Part shown: positions 52,970 through 62,639 of the stretch, piece after piece
Numbering within the stretch: the first letter of the stretch is position 1
How the letters are laid out: each line of letters opens with the position of its first letter
Source of the DNA: Doryteuthis pealeii
Taxonomy: Eukaryota; Mollusca; Cephalopoda; Myopsida; Loliginidae
Direction of reading: 5' to 3'
DNA: 64,000 nt
NCBI GenBank assembly: GCA_023376005.1
Contig: CM042181.1
Location: 17,091,412 to 17,155,411 of the forward strand
Position numbers and translations under genes: made by a program
Notes under the pieces: generated by a model
Database searches by the model: none
Told to the model about the DNA's origin: nothing
Seen by the model: only the letters and a program-made list of their open reading frames with translations

Positions 52970-53227
52970 TAAATCTCTAAGTCTTTTGTTATTTCTTTAC
53001 TTATATATATATATATATATATATATTCTTTGTTGGGGTACCAAGTTTCTTGATACAAGGGTGATTCTAGGCTGGTCCTATTCTCTAACAGTAGTTTGTT
53101 GTAGAGTTCAGGTTGCGTATGAGAGCTCAATGTTTTATTTTTATAAACAGAGCAAATTTAGGTGGTGGGGAGAAATGTATAAATGTAAACTGAATTTGGC
53201 CATTTGCCTGCCTGAATAAAATAAAAA

Positions 53228-53289
53228 CGTGGTCTGACGAAGCTCGATGGGACCCAGATACCCACGAGTGGAAATGGTCCATAATCATG
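53228..53289 (+). ncRNA. Hammerhead ribozyme, family H
   Basis: Stem I CGTGGT/ATCATG pairs at all 6 positions through two G-U; CTGACGA at 53234-53240; stem II GCTCG/CGAGT with inner TGGG/CCCA; GAAA at 53271-53274; stem III ATG(GTC)CAT or ATGG/CCAT; triplet AUA. Confidence 0.7.
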
Positions 53290-53579
53290 ATACCCATGGT
53301 ATTTAAGGCCTTTTTATTCACAAACAAATATATAATATATATAAATAAAGGTTGTTTTTTTTATAGTACTTTGAAGCATTGTGCGTATGTGTAATAAAAA
53401 GATTTTTGAAGGCAATTTACAATGCAATATGTGTTGAAAATTATATTTATTTAACTTTTTTTTTTTTTTAAAATTTTAAATATTTTCAGAAATAAAATTC
53501 CATCATCAGAGTTATTGAAAGTACTAGGTGTTTTTTTTTTTTTTTTATAGTACTTATTCCATGGCGATGTTGTAATCAT

Positions 53580-53592
53580 CTGTTGTTTTATT

Positions 53593-53662
<70 letters not shown>
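53580..53662. repeat. (CA)n then (TA)n microsatellite
   Basis: Pure dinucleotide runs. Confidence 0.95.
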
Positions 53663-53669
<7 letters not shown>

Positions 53670-53756
53670 AAGAGAGGAAGTAAATCCGACGGTATGTAAT
53701 ATATCAAGAAAAATGAAAAAACACAGGTTTAAATGGGTTAAGTGGTGAGTTTATTG

Positions 53757-53803
53757 GGCGACGCTGCAGTGTTTCGATCTATTAAATAGATCATCTTCAG
53801 GCA
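53757..53803 (-). ncRNA. Hammerhead-like, stem I nearly lost
   Basis: Minus strand CTGAAGA, T, stem II GATCTAT(TTA)ATAGATC, GAAA, stem III ACACTGCAGCGT with one mismatch, GUC. Stem I is only GC/GC. A half copy (AGATCTAATTAATAGATCGA) is at 49228. Confidence 0.45.
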
Positions 53804-54077
53804 TAAGATAAGAAATTATATATCACAGAATGATGAGAAAAAGTGAGTGGTAATCCTTCTTATTCAGTCTGTTTAAAATTTTTTTTTCTGAAGTTTGAAA
53901 AAAGGAGACGGTTTTTGAAATATGACATCAAATATTCTATTTTAAGATGTGAGTATGTAGCGCTGTTAGTGTGTGTATTGAAGGAAACATTGTGCATTTT
54001 TTAGGTATGTGGTAGTGTGTGTGTGTGTATAAATTTTTTTCTGTAGCGATAAACGACAGCGGAAGTGAAAACTCATG

Positions 54078-54078
54078 G

Positions 54079-54130
<52 letters not shown>
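54078..54130 (+). repeat. (GT)n microsatellite
   Basis: Uninterrupted GT run. Confidence 0.95.
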
Positions 54131-54290
54131 TGGTAAAAGGTAGGGGAGAGGTGTGTGTGTATATTGGTAAGAGGTAAAGGGGAGATGTCATGAAAAGAAA
54201 TTTTCATGTTTTATATTAAGAGAGGAGATGGAAGTTTGGGGGTGTGTGTGTGGGGGGGGATTGGGGATTTAAAAAAATGAAAAGATTTTA

Positions 54291-54341
<51 letters not shown>

Positions 54342-54739
54342 GGAAATGGTAGATAAACCAACACAAACTTGAATTATGTTGATTTATCCACATTTTCCAT
54401 TCGTATTTACACACACACCCCACACACACACATATGTATGTGTATATATATGTGTGTGTAACCGACACCTCCAAATGAGCAGGATGTGACACAAGGTCAA
54501 TTTCTAAGTGAAGTTTAACAGGTTTGAATTTAGAGTTTTCCTTCTCCTAGATTGGTTGATTAACCAAGATGGGTTATTAATTACTGAAAAATAGTTAATT
54601 TCTAAATATTTGATTGTAATCGGAACTATTACATTATTATTTGTATTAAATAGGAATTACTTAAAACCATACAATGTACTAAATTATTTGTATTAGATAG
54701 GAATATTTGAAGACATACAAGACATACATCTTCCTTTCC

Positions 54740-54742
54740 TTG

Positions 54743-54787
<45 letters not shown>

Positions 54788-55300
54788 TGTTTTTCTTGCT
54801 CTCTCTCTCTCTCTCTTCCTCCTCCTCTCTTGCTCTTCTCTCTCTCTCTCTCCTTTCTCTATCTCCTTTCTCTATCCTCTCCTTTCTTTCCTTGCTCTTC
54901 TTCTCTCTCTCTTTCCTTGCTCTTCTCTCTCTCTCTCTCCTCTCTCTTTCCTTCTTTCTTTGCTCTTCTCTCCCCCCTCTCTCTCCCTCCTTCCTCTTCT
55001 TTGTATTAAATAATTACTGTGGAAAATTATTATTGCATAGGAATATTTGAAGTCAGACAATACATACTTCTTCTTCCTTTCCTTGCTCTTCTCTCTCCTT
55101 ACTCTCCTTCCCCATCTCCTTACTCTCCTTCCCCATCTCTTTACTCTCCTTGCTACTCTTCTCTTTACTCTTCTCTTTACTCTTCTTCTTTCTACCCCTC
55201 TCTCTTTCTCTAATTCTTCTTCTCTCTCTCTCTCTCCTCCTTATTCTTCTCTCTCTCTCCTTGCTCTATTTATTCTCCTTCTCCTCCCACTCTCCTCTCT
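54740..55300 (+). repeat. CT-rich tracts
   Basis: Two (CT)n-rich blocks (54740-55000, 55075-55300) with CTTTCCTTGCTCTTCTCTC units. Frames are artefacts. Confidence 0.92.
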
Positions 55301-55597
55301 TTTCCAATATAAAGAACCCTTCTCTTCAAACATTGTCTTTCTGCCCTTCCCCTTACCCACAATGCACTTAATCTTGATTTCATCATTAATTATTCATTAT
55401 ATTGCACCCATTCTTATTGAATCATTACCCATTTTTTCTTTCTTCTTCTTCCCTCCATTGTCCAACGTTTTTCCTCCTCGATTACAAATGGACCAATTTA
55501 TCATCGGTCACTCATCTTGACCATCAACTCATTCAACGGGATATTTCGTTCAACTGGTCATCTGATGGGATTCTGGGAGTTTCTCTCAAAATATGCA

Positions 55598-56175
55598 ATC
55601 GTAGCTCAATCGGTAGAGCGTTGGATTAGGAACCGCAAGGTTCTGGTTTCGATACCGGCCCTCGCCCACTCAGCGTATGAGTAGCACAGGGGTCTGTGCG
55701 GTAAAGTGAGGAGCTCATGGTAGGTGTGGCGCTCCACCTCAGACGCAAAAACAATCTCTTACGTCTACCACTAGTGAAAAGGGGATAGACTCCCTCACTG
55801 TCTGGCTGATACCAACTTTAGGCCACCCTGACAAATTTTTTTGTATATTCAAAATATTTTAACTTCTCCTTGGTCTAGCACTAGTGAAAAGGGGATAGAC
55901 TTCCTCACTGTCTGGCTGATACCGACTTTAGGCCACCCTGACAAATTTTTTTGTATATTCAAAATATTTTAACTTCTCCTTGGTCTAGCACTAGTGAAAA
56001 GGGGATAGACTTCCTCACTGTCTGGCTGATACCGACTTTAGGCCACCCTGACAAATTTTTTTGTATATTCAAAATATTTTAACTTCTCCTTGGTATAGCA
56101 CTAGTGAAAAGGGGATAGACTTCCTCACTGTCTGGCTGATACTGACTTTAGGCCACTCCGACGACTTTACTTTTA
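55598..56175 (+). mobile_element. SINE S1 with tandemly amplified body
   Basis: Head GTAGCTCAATCGGTAGAGC and GGTTCTGGTTTCGATACCGG, body as at 28262. The segment CTCCTTGGTCTAGCACTAG to TTTTGTATATTCAAAATATT is then repeated three times at a 110-bp period (about 55755-56165). Confidence 0.88.
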
Positions 56176-56259
56176 CTTTTAGTAGACACCAGCAAGGTTA
56201 CAATGCTTTGCCTGGGTTAATATCATGAAACTAATAACCTAGTTACAGGGATGCTGGTG

Positions 56260-57985
56260 GCTTTTTAGTTTGGTGCATCCTGGGATGCATGTATTTGATT
56301 TGAATGAGTCCCCGGGAAATTTGATGGGTCCCAACGTTTCTTAATAAATTATAGAGGTTTTATTTATAACCAATTAAAGACGTCTAACCCTTACCTTGTA
56401 TCCTATTCAGTGTAATTCGTTTCTAAGAAAATATTGAAATGTAATTACAATGGTGGAGGAAAAAAAAAAAACGTCCTGGGACACATGTAATTTATTGTGT
56501 ACAGTGCTCAGGTGCACCACAACTCATCAAAGTCTTATGTCAGGAACATGAACAGTTCACAGTAGTGAGTCCCTGGGAAATTTGATGGGTCCCAACTTAA
56601 GTTTCTTAATAAATAAATCAGTTTCTTTTTTTTTTAATTTTATTTATGAACAATTAAAAACAATTTTTAAGGTAAGGGTTAGACACCCTATAAGGTAAGG
56701 GTTAGACACCCTTTACCTTGTATCCCATGCAGTGTAATTCGTTTCCAAGAAAATATTGAAATGTAATTACAATTTTAGAAAAAAAAATCAATGGTATGCA
56801 TGGATATGATTTTTCTGCGTCCTTTTTAGATTTTTAAGTATACATTACTTAAGTGAGGGTTAAGCCTGCTTCCCAGTATTTATATTTATATTTATATGTA
56901 TATTTTTATACAATGGTGGAGGAAGAAGAAAAAAACACTGGGATGCATGGATATGATTTTTCTGCGTCCTTTTAGATTTTTTAAGTAATGTAAAGAGAAG
57001 TGAGGGTTAAGCTTGCTTCACAGTATTTAAATGCATGATCACTTTAACAACAGGTACTTATAAACACTCTAAGGCCTTTTTTTGTGATATATCTAAGGAA
57101 AAGCTAAATAGTAGTAGTGATAGCTTTTTAATTTAGTGAGTCCTGTGATGCAAGTATTTGATTTGAATGAGTCCCTGGGAAATTTGATGGGTCCCAACTA
57201 AAGTTTCTTAATAAATTATAGAGGTTTTATTTATAAACAATTAAAGCCGTCAAACCCCTACCTTGTACCCCATACAGTGTAATTCGTTTCCAAGAAAATA
57301 TTGAAATGTAATTACACTGGTGGAAGAAGAAAAAAAAACACTGGGACGCATGGATACAATTTTTCTGCGTCCTTTTTAGATTTTTAAGTATACATTTTAA
57401 GTTTTTAAATAAATAAGCTAAGTAAAAAAAGTAAAGACACAATGAATATATATAATATTACATACCAACAAAGGACAGTCTTGTTCGCAATTAAATCGTT
57501 GTTTTACAAACAAAAGAAAATCGTCTTATATGGATAAGTTGGACTAAAAATCACCAGGTCGCACTTGCTCTCTTAATCAGACAAATAAAGAAGTGAGGGT
57601 TAAGCCTGCTTACCAGTATTTAAATGTGTTGACCACTTTAACAGCAGGTACTTATAAACAAACACTCAGCGGACTTTAGTGATATATATAACTTAAGGAA
57701 AGGCTAAGTAGTAGCAGTGATAGCTTTTTAATTTAGTGAGTCCTGGGACGCATGTATTTGATTTGAAGGAGTCCCCGGGAAATTTGATGGGTTCCAACTA
57801 AAGTTTCTTAATAAATTATAGAGTTTTTATTTATGAACAACTAAAGCTGTCTAACTCCTACCTTGTACTCCATACAGTGTAATTCGTTTCTAAGAAAATA
57901 TTGAAATGTATTTACAATTAGCTGGAAATGGCGGGGGCGGGGGTAAACACTGGGACATATGGGTATGATTTTTCTGCATCCTTTG
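56260..57985 (+). repeat. Array of dispersed repeat R1
   Basis: At least four copies of GATTTGAATGAGTCC(C/T)GGG..AATTTGATGGGT, about 300-600 bp apart (56290, 56565, 57160, 57760). Linkers include AAGTGAGGGTTAAGC and ACACTGGGACGCATGGATA. A related fragment precedes the last exon at 60000-60130. Confidence 0.8.
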
Positions 57986-58049
57986 AGATTTTTCTGCATC
58001 AGTGACACAGGATGCGTACCTATCAGCATCTCTGTAGTTATTATAACAA

Positions 58050-58160
58050 TGATACCATGTTTCCCTGAAAATAAGATGGGGCTTATATTAATTTTCCATT
58101 CTGAAATATAACACTAGGGCTTATTTTCAGTGGGTGTCTTATTTTTCATATATCGAAAAA
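58050..58160. repeat. Short palindromic repeat (AAAATAAG/CTTATTTT type)
   Basis: TTCCCTGAAAATAAGATGGG, then GGGCTTATTTTCAGTGGG. Resembles the ends of a widespread MITE-like repeat; family not named with confidence. Confidence 0.45.
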
Positions 58161-58194
58161 TGACATTACGAAGTAGAAGATAGCAAGAAACAGA

Positions 58195-58321
58195 TTGAGC
58201 CAGTATGGGGCACCCAGTGAGAATCGAACTCACTCCCAATGGTCTGCTAACTATTACACTACACGAGATGCTCATTGCATTGGGTTTATAGTTATTTAAT
58301 AACCTTAGATAGGTGTATATA

Positions 58322-58354
<33 letters not shown>

Positions 58355-58750
58355 CATAAAGGTGTGGCACAAGACCAGAAGTATGGGTCACCCAGTGAGA
58401 ATCAAGCTCAGTAATAATCATTTAGCTTGCTAACCATTTTGCCCTTTGTACAAAGTGTTGTTTAGATGTAGTCCTATGTAAGGTAGCGTTTTCTACTAAT
58501 CTTAAGTTAGGTGTGGCACAAGGCCAGAAGCATAGGGCACCCAGTGAGAATCAAACTCACTAACAACAGCCTGCTAATAAAACTTGCTTATCATTACACC
58601 AAGTGAGGTATCCGTTGCATTTGGTTTTAAGTTTATAGGTATTTACAAAGATTAGCTTAGATGTGCCACAAGGCCAAAGTATGGGGCACCCAGTGAGAAT
58701 CGAACTCACTATCAATAGTCTGTTATTACACTACATGGGATGCTCATTGC
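58195..58750 (-). mobile_element. Four tRNA-like SINE heads in a row
   Basis: Minus strand GTGTAGTGTAATAGTTAGC (A box) and GAGTTCGATTCTCACTGGG (B box) at about 58200-58275, with variants at 58390-58440, 58525-58620 and 58680-58750. Linkers carry GGTTTATAGTTATTTA. Confidence 0.7.
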
Positions 58751-58956
58751 ATTGGGTTTATAGTTATTTACTAAGCATATATATATATATATGTATATAG
58801 TTTTTTTTTTTTCCGTAATTAGGGTCTTTCCATGTGTGGTTTAACCAAGCTGATGCAGGTAGACCATAAGGAGAGCTCAATGTGCCTAATACCAGTGAGT
58901 AAAAGGACAGAGCAAGAAATTTAGTAAATGAAGGAAAAAAACTCTAAACTTGCTTC

Positions 58957-59004
58957 ATTACAATAATTTATTTCAACCGTATTAATACGGCATCTTCAGG
59001 TAAT
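58957..59004 (-). ncRNA. Hammerhead ribozyme, family I (ATTAC stem I)
   Basis: Minus strand ATTAC/GTAAT (5 bp), CTGAAGA, stem II CCGTATT/AATACGG with a G-U and a T-T nearer the core, GAAA, stem III ATAA(A)TTAT, triplet AUU. Confidence 0.72.
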
Positions 59005-59160
59005 CACAAGAACATGACTCTTACTGAGAATTTCCCAAAGTAACATCTCTTTTAAATCTATCAATTTAGGGGAGGGAGGGTTGGTGTCTTAGTTTGAAAT
59101 GGGTAGGGTTAGTTTCTTTGAATGAGGCGGGGAGGTCTATGTTTTGGATGAGGTGCGGCT

Positions 59161-59860
59161 GTTATTTCCCTTAAATCAAAGACTTCTAAATATGTTTAAT
59201 ATTACATTTAAACAAAGTCCAGATCCCCATTCCTATAAGGATTTATCAATAAATGGCTAAAAATGGCCTTTTCATTTCAAGTTACCTGTTATTTCCCTTA
59301 AATCAAAGACTTCTAAATATGTTTAATATTACATTTAAACAAAGTCCAGATCCCCATTCCTATAAGGATTTATCAATAAATGGCTAAAAATGGCCTTTTC
59401 ATTTAAAGTTACCTGTTATTTCCCTTAAATCAAAGACTTCTAAATATGTTTAATATTACATTTAAACAAAGTCCAGATCCCCATTCCTATAAGGATTTAT
59501 CAAGAAATGGCTAAAAATGGCCTTTTCATTTAAAGTTACCTGTTATTTCCCTTAAATTAAAGACTTCTAAATATGTTTAATATTACATTTAAACAAAGTC
59601 CAGAGCCCCATTCCTATAAGGATTTATCAATAAATGGCTAAAAATGTCCTTTTCATTTAAAGTTACCTGTTATTTCCCTTAAATCAAAGACTTCTAAATA
59701 TGTTTAATATTACATTTAAACAAAGTCCAGAGCCCCATTCCTATAAGAATTTATTAAAAAAATGCCTAAAAATGGCCTTTTCATTTAAAGTTACCTGTTA
59801 TTTCCCTTAAATCAAAGACTTCAAAATATGTTTAATATTACATTTAAACAAAGGCTATCA
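59161..59860 (+). repeat. 127-bp tandem array, ~5.5 copies
   Basis: Units start GTTATTTCCCTTAAATCAAA at 59161, 59288, 59415, 59542, 59669 and 59797. Near-identical, so a recent expansion, 350 bp before the last exon. Confidence 0.95.
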
Positions 59861-59960
59861 TTTGGGGTAGATTAGAAAAATGAATGTGACTTCCGGCCGG
59901 GTGGAATAAGGCAGTATAGGACGTTAAGAGTTAAAGAATTTTTTTTTTTTTGTTTTTCGC

Positions 59961-59990
59961 AAGTCTGAAAGCTGATAAATCCATGGAAAA
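59961..59990 (+). pseudogene. Degenerate duplicate of the TXNDC15 last-exon start
   Basis: Positions 59964-59988 match the start of the real exon (60214-60238) at 22 of 25 bases. They are also preceded by a T-rich tract ending in AAG rather than CAG. The match stops where a dispersed repeat (from about 59990) begins. It looks like a local duplication of the exon edge, now non-coding. Confidence 0.55.
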
Positions 59991-60212
59991 TATTGAATTG
60001 TGTTTATTGTTATGGTGAGGGAAGAAAATAAAAAAACACTGGGATGCATGGATACAATTTTTTTTGGTGTCTTTTTAGATTTTTATGCGTCATGGACGCA
60101 AGACACATACCTATCAGTATCTCTGTCCCTTCTTTCTCCGAATTCACCATCCTTGTTCGTAGCCAAGCATTTTAAAGAATTCTCTCATTGTGTTTTTCTT
60201 TTTCTTTTGCAG

Positions 60213-60424
60213 GTCTGGAAGCAGATAAATCCGTGGAAGTTTCCGAACAGGATTTGATCGGTCCGATCGCCAGCATCCCAACATCCGAGCCGGATTATTT
60301 ACTTTGGCTCTCCTGGATGTTTATCAACGTTTGTAGCCTTTATATGTTTTATCTGTCCAGTGTCGGACAACAGTTGATCAACAAAGTCCATATATTATGG
60401 CAAGAACATCAACACATTGAATAA
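60213..60424 (+). CDS. TXNDC15: TXNDC15 terminal coding exon (transmembrane tail)
   Basis: Last coding exon, after an acceptor of T/C-rich sequence ending TTTTGCAG. Two bases complete the Gly codon split with the 14504 exon, so the junction reads T-G-L. Sixty-nine residues then run to TAA. An acidic linker (LEADKSVEVSEQDLIGPI) is followed by one hydrophobic segment at about residues 28-49 (DYLLWLSWMFINVCSLYMFY) and a short tail ending EHQHIE. Order and length match the TXNDC15 C-terminus, where a similar linker containing QIGP, one membrane helix and a tail ending EHVE are recalled. This region anchors the thioredoxin domain in the ER membrane. The ATG at 60188 is in the intron and is not a start. 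The intron to the previous exon is 45,578 bp. Confidence 0.9.
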
Positions 60425-60912
60425 TTGAACAACAACACACCCCCACCAGGGGGAGGGGAGGGGCGATAGACACGCCGGGGGGAGGGGTCAGGAGAGTAGG
60501 GAGGGGTGTGCGGTCTCGTTGCTAGGAGATAATTTTTTTTTTTTTTTTTTTTTCTCCACTTGAGTTTTGATGGGTTTTTTTCTTTTCTTTTTTTCTTTCT
60601 TTTCTATTTTTTTTCTTCTTTTTTTTCTTTTTTTTTCTTTTCTTTTTTCTTTTTTTCTTTTTTTTTTTCTTTTTTTTCTTTTTTTTTCTTTTTTTTTTTT
60701 TTCTTTTTTTTCTTTTTTTTTTTCTTTTTTTTCTATTTTTTTTTCTTTTTTCTTTTTTTTTCTTTTCTATTTTTTTCTTTTCTTTTTCTTTTTTTTTTTC
60801 TTTTTCTTTTTTCTTTTTTTTCTTTTTTTTTTCTTCTTTATTCTTTTTCCAAACTAAGAGGTACTTGGCTTTCAACAAACCACAAACAACGTCTGACGAC
60901 GTCCGCAATAAA
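60425..60912 (+). other. Probable TXNDC15 3' UTR with candidate poly(A) signal
   Basis: After the stop comes a G-rich stretch (60440-60510), then a T-rich tract (60533-60850). The first AATAAA on the + strand is at 60907-60912, 483 bases past the stop. Whether it is used cannot be told from sequence. Confidence 0.35.
60533..60850 (+). repeat. Poly-T/TTTTTTC tract
   Basis: Nearly pure T with C. Phe/Lys frames are artefacts. Confidence 0.95.
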
Positions 60913-60999
60913 TTTGCCACTTTTCAAAAAAATGATTCATCATTCTTTTCTTTTTATCAGATTGTCCGCAGGGCGTTTTTTTTTTTTTTTTTTTTTTCT

Positions 61000-61316
61000 G
61001 TTTTAGAGCGCCACACCTACCGCCAACACCCCACTTTGCCGCACAGATCAGATTACCTGTTCTGTGTTACTCATGCACTCAGTTGGTGGGAACCGGTATC
61101 AAACCCGGAACCTTGTGATTTTATTTTATTTCATTTTTTATTTTTTGCTGGGGTGGAGCGCCACACCTACCGTCAGCACCCGACTTTGCCACACAGGTCA
61201 GATTACCCGATCTGTGCTACTCATGCACCGAATTGGCGGGAACCGGTATCGAATCCCCCGGAACCTTGCAATTCCGAGGCGGTTGTTCTACCAACTGAGC
61301 TAAACCTGTCCCTTTT
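61000..61316 (-). mobile_element. SINE family S1, two copies
   Basis: GAGCGCCACACCTACCG at 61009 and 61157; minus-strand head TTAGCTCAGTTGGTAGAAC near 61290. The first copy lacks its head. Confidence 0.75.
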
Positions 61317-61643
61317 TCTAGTCTTATGTAATATTATCGATTCTTATTTTTCCCCTCAAAGTTACGACAAATTTATTATTTATTAAAAATAGTTTTCCTG
61401 CTTTTGATCGTTGCTTGTTTAGTCTACTTATTTCCTGTTGTAGATATATATTTCAATAATATTAAACGCTTACCTGTATATACACTGATTTGGGGGGGGG
61501 GTCTTAAATGCTTAATAATGATAAAGATTCTCACTGGGTGCCCTAAAGCTTCATAAATGACAAGAAATTATTTTTAACTGTGTCCTAATAGGGATATGAA
61601 GGAAATTCCAATAACATTCAATGGTTAACATAGGATTCTTATA

Positions 61644-61659
<16 letters not shown>

Positions 61660-61680
<21 letters not shown>

Positions 61681-61995
61681 ATTTGGTGTGGTACCAAGTT
61701 TCTTGATACAAGGTGATTCTAGGCTGGTCCTATTCTCTACCAGTAGTTTGTTGTAGAGTTCAGGTTCCGGGTGAGAGCTCAATGTTTAATTATTGTAAAC
61801 AGAGCAAAGTTATTTTATTTGTGAATAAAAAAAGCCTTAAATACCATGGGTATCGTGGTTATGGACCATTTCCATTCGTGGGTATCTAGGGCCCACGGAG
61901 CTTCTTCAGACTAGATACATGGTCTGAAGAGGCTTGTGGGCCCATAACCACGATACCCATGGTATTTAAGGCCTTTTTATTCACAAATATATATA
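61660..61995. mobile_element. Fold-back element, family H, ribozymes decayed
   Basis: Arms ATACCATGGGTATCGTGGTT and complement between TA tracts. On minus, CTGAAGA, the CGTGGG/CCCACG hairpin, GAAA and ACCACG are kept, but the 5' side of stem I is changed. On plus, the GAAA half is deleted. Confidence 0.72.
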
Positions 61996-62091
61996 TACAC
62001 ACACACACACACAGACATATACATACATTTGCTATCAAGTACGATATACAATAAATATATATATATATATATTGATCGCAACGTCTTGTCA

Positions 62092-62205
62092 GGCGACTGC
62101 CACTCCTTCATTCATTGTCCGTTTGTGAGCTCGTTCATGACTTTTCAATCCTGTCAAAGTCTTGCATAACTTAGAACATATCTGGAACACATAACGATTG
62201 GTGTT
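62092..62205 (-). pseudogene. LINE C-terminal zinc-finger fragment
   Basis: Minus frame contains YVFQICSKLCKTLTGLKSHE then RAHKR, like the Cys/His finger ending some LINE ORF2 proteins. The first Cys appears replaced (F or displaced). Ends at a stop near 62089. Confidence 0.5.
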
Positions 62206-62299
62206 GACTGAGTTAACAGGTGTTGTATATGCATCACTGTGAACTCTTATGTCAAGAGACCACACACAGACATATACATACACATGCTATCAAGTACGA

Positions 62300-62385
62300 T
62301 AACCAATATATATATATATATTGTATATCATATATATACATACATATATACTATATATACACATATATTGTATATCATATATACA

Positions 62386-62424
<39 letters not shown>

Positions 62425-62509
62425 TTGTATATCATATATACAATGTGTGTGTATGTATATATATATATTGTATATCATATATACACACACATATATTGTG
62501 TGTGTGTAT

Positions 62510-62580
<71 letters not shown>
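62300..62580. repeat. (TA)n/(TG)n with ATATTGTATATCATATATAC units
   Basis: Dinucleotide-rich. Overlapping Tyr/Ile/His frames are artefacts. Confidence 0.93.
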
Positions 62581-62639
62581 CTTTGGAAGGTGATTTTTAT
62601 TTATTTATTTTTTTAAATTTTTTTTGAGAGAAACTTCTA

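Larger units (their letters stand above)
14635..60212 (+). other. TXNDC15: TXNDC15 intron, 45.6 kb, repeat-filled
   Basis: Interval between the donor GTACGT and the acceptor TTTTGCAG, phase 1. I see no other host exon inside it. It holds most of the hammerhead, Helitron, SINE, LINE and low-complexity features listed separately. Because the gene is on the + strand, + strand ribozymes here would be intronic RNA of the TXNDC15 pre-mRNA. Confidence 0.8.

Noticed and set aside
60188..60212. ATG at 60188 as the start of a 78-codon gene
   Set aside because: The first nine codons are the polypyrimidine tract and acceptor. Phase and similarity show the coding part begins at 60213 as a spliced exon.
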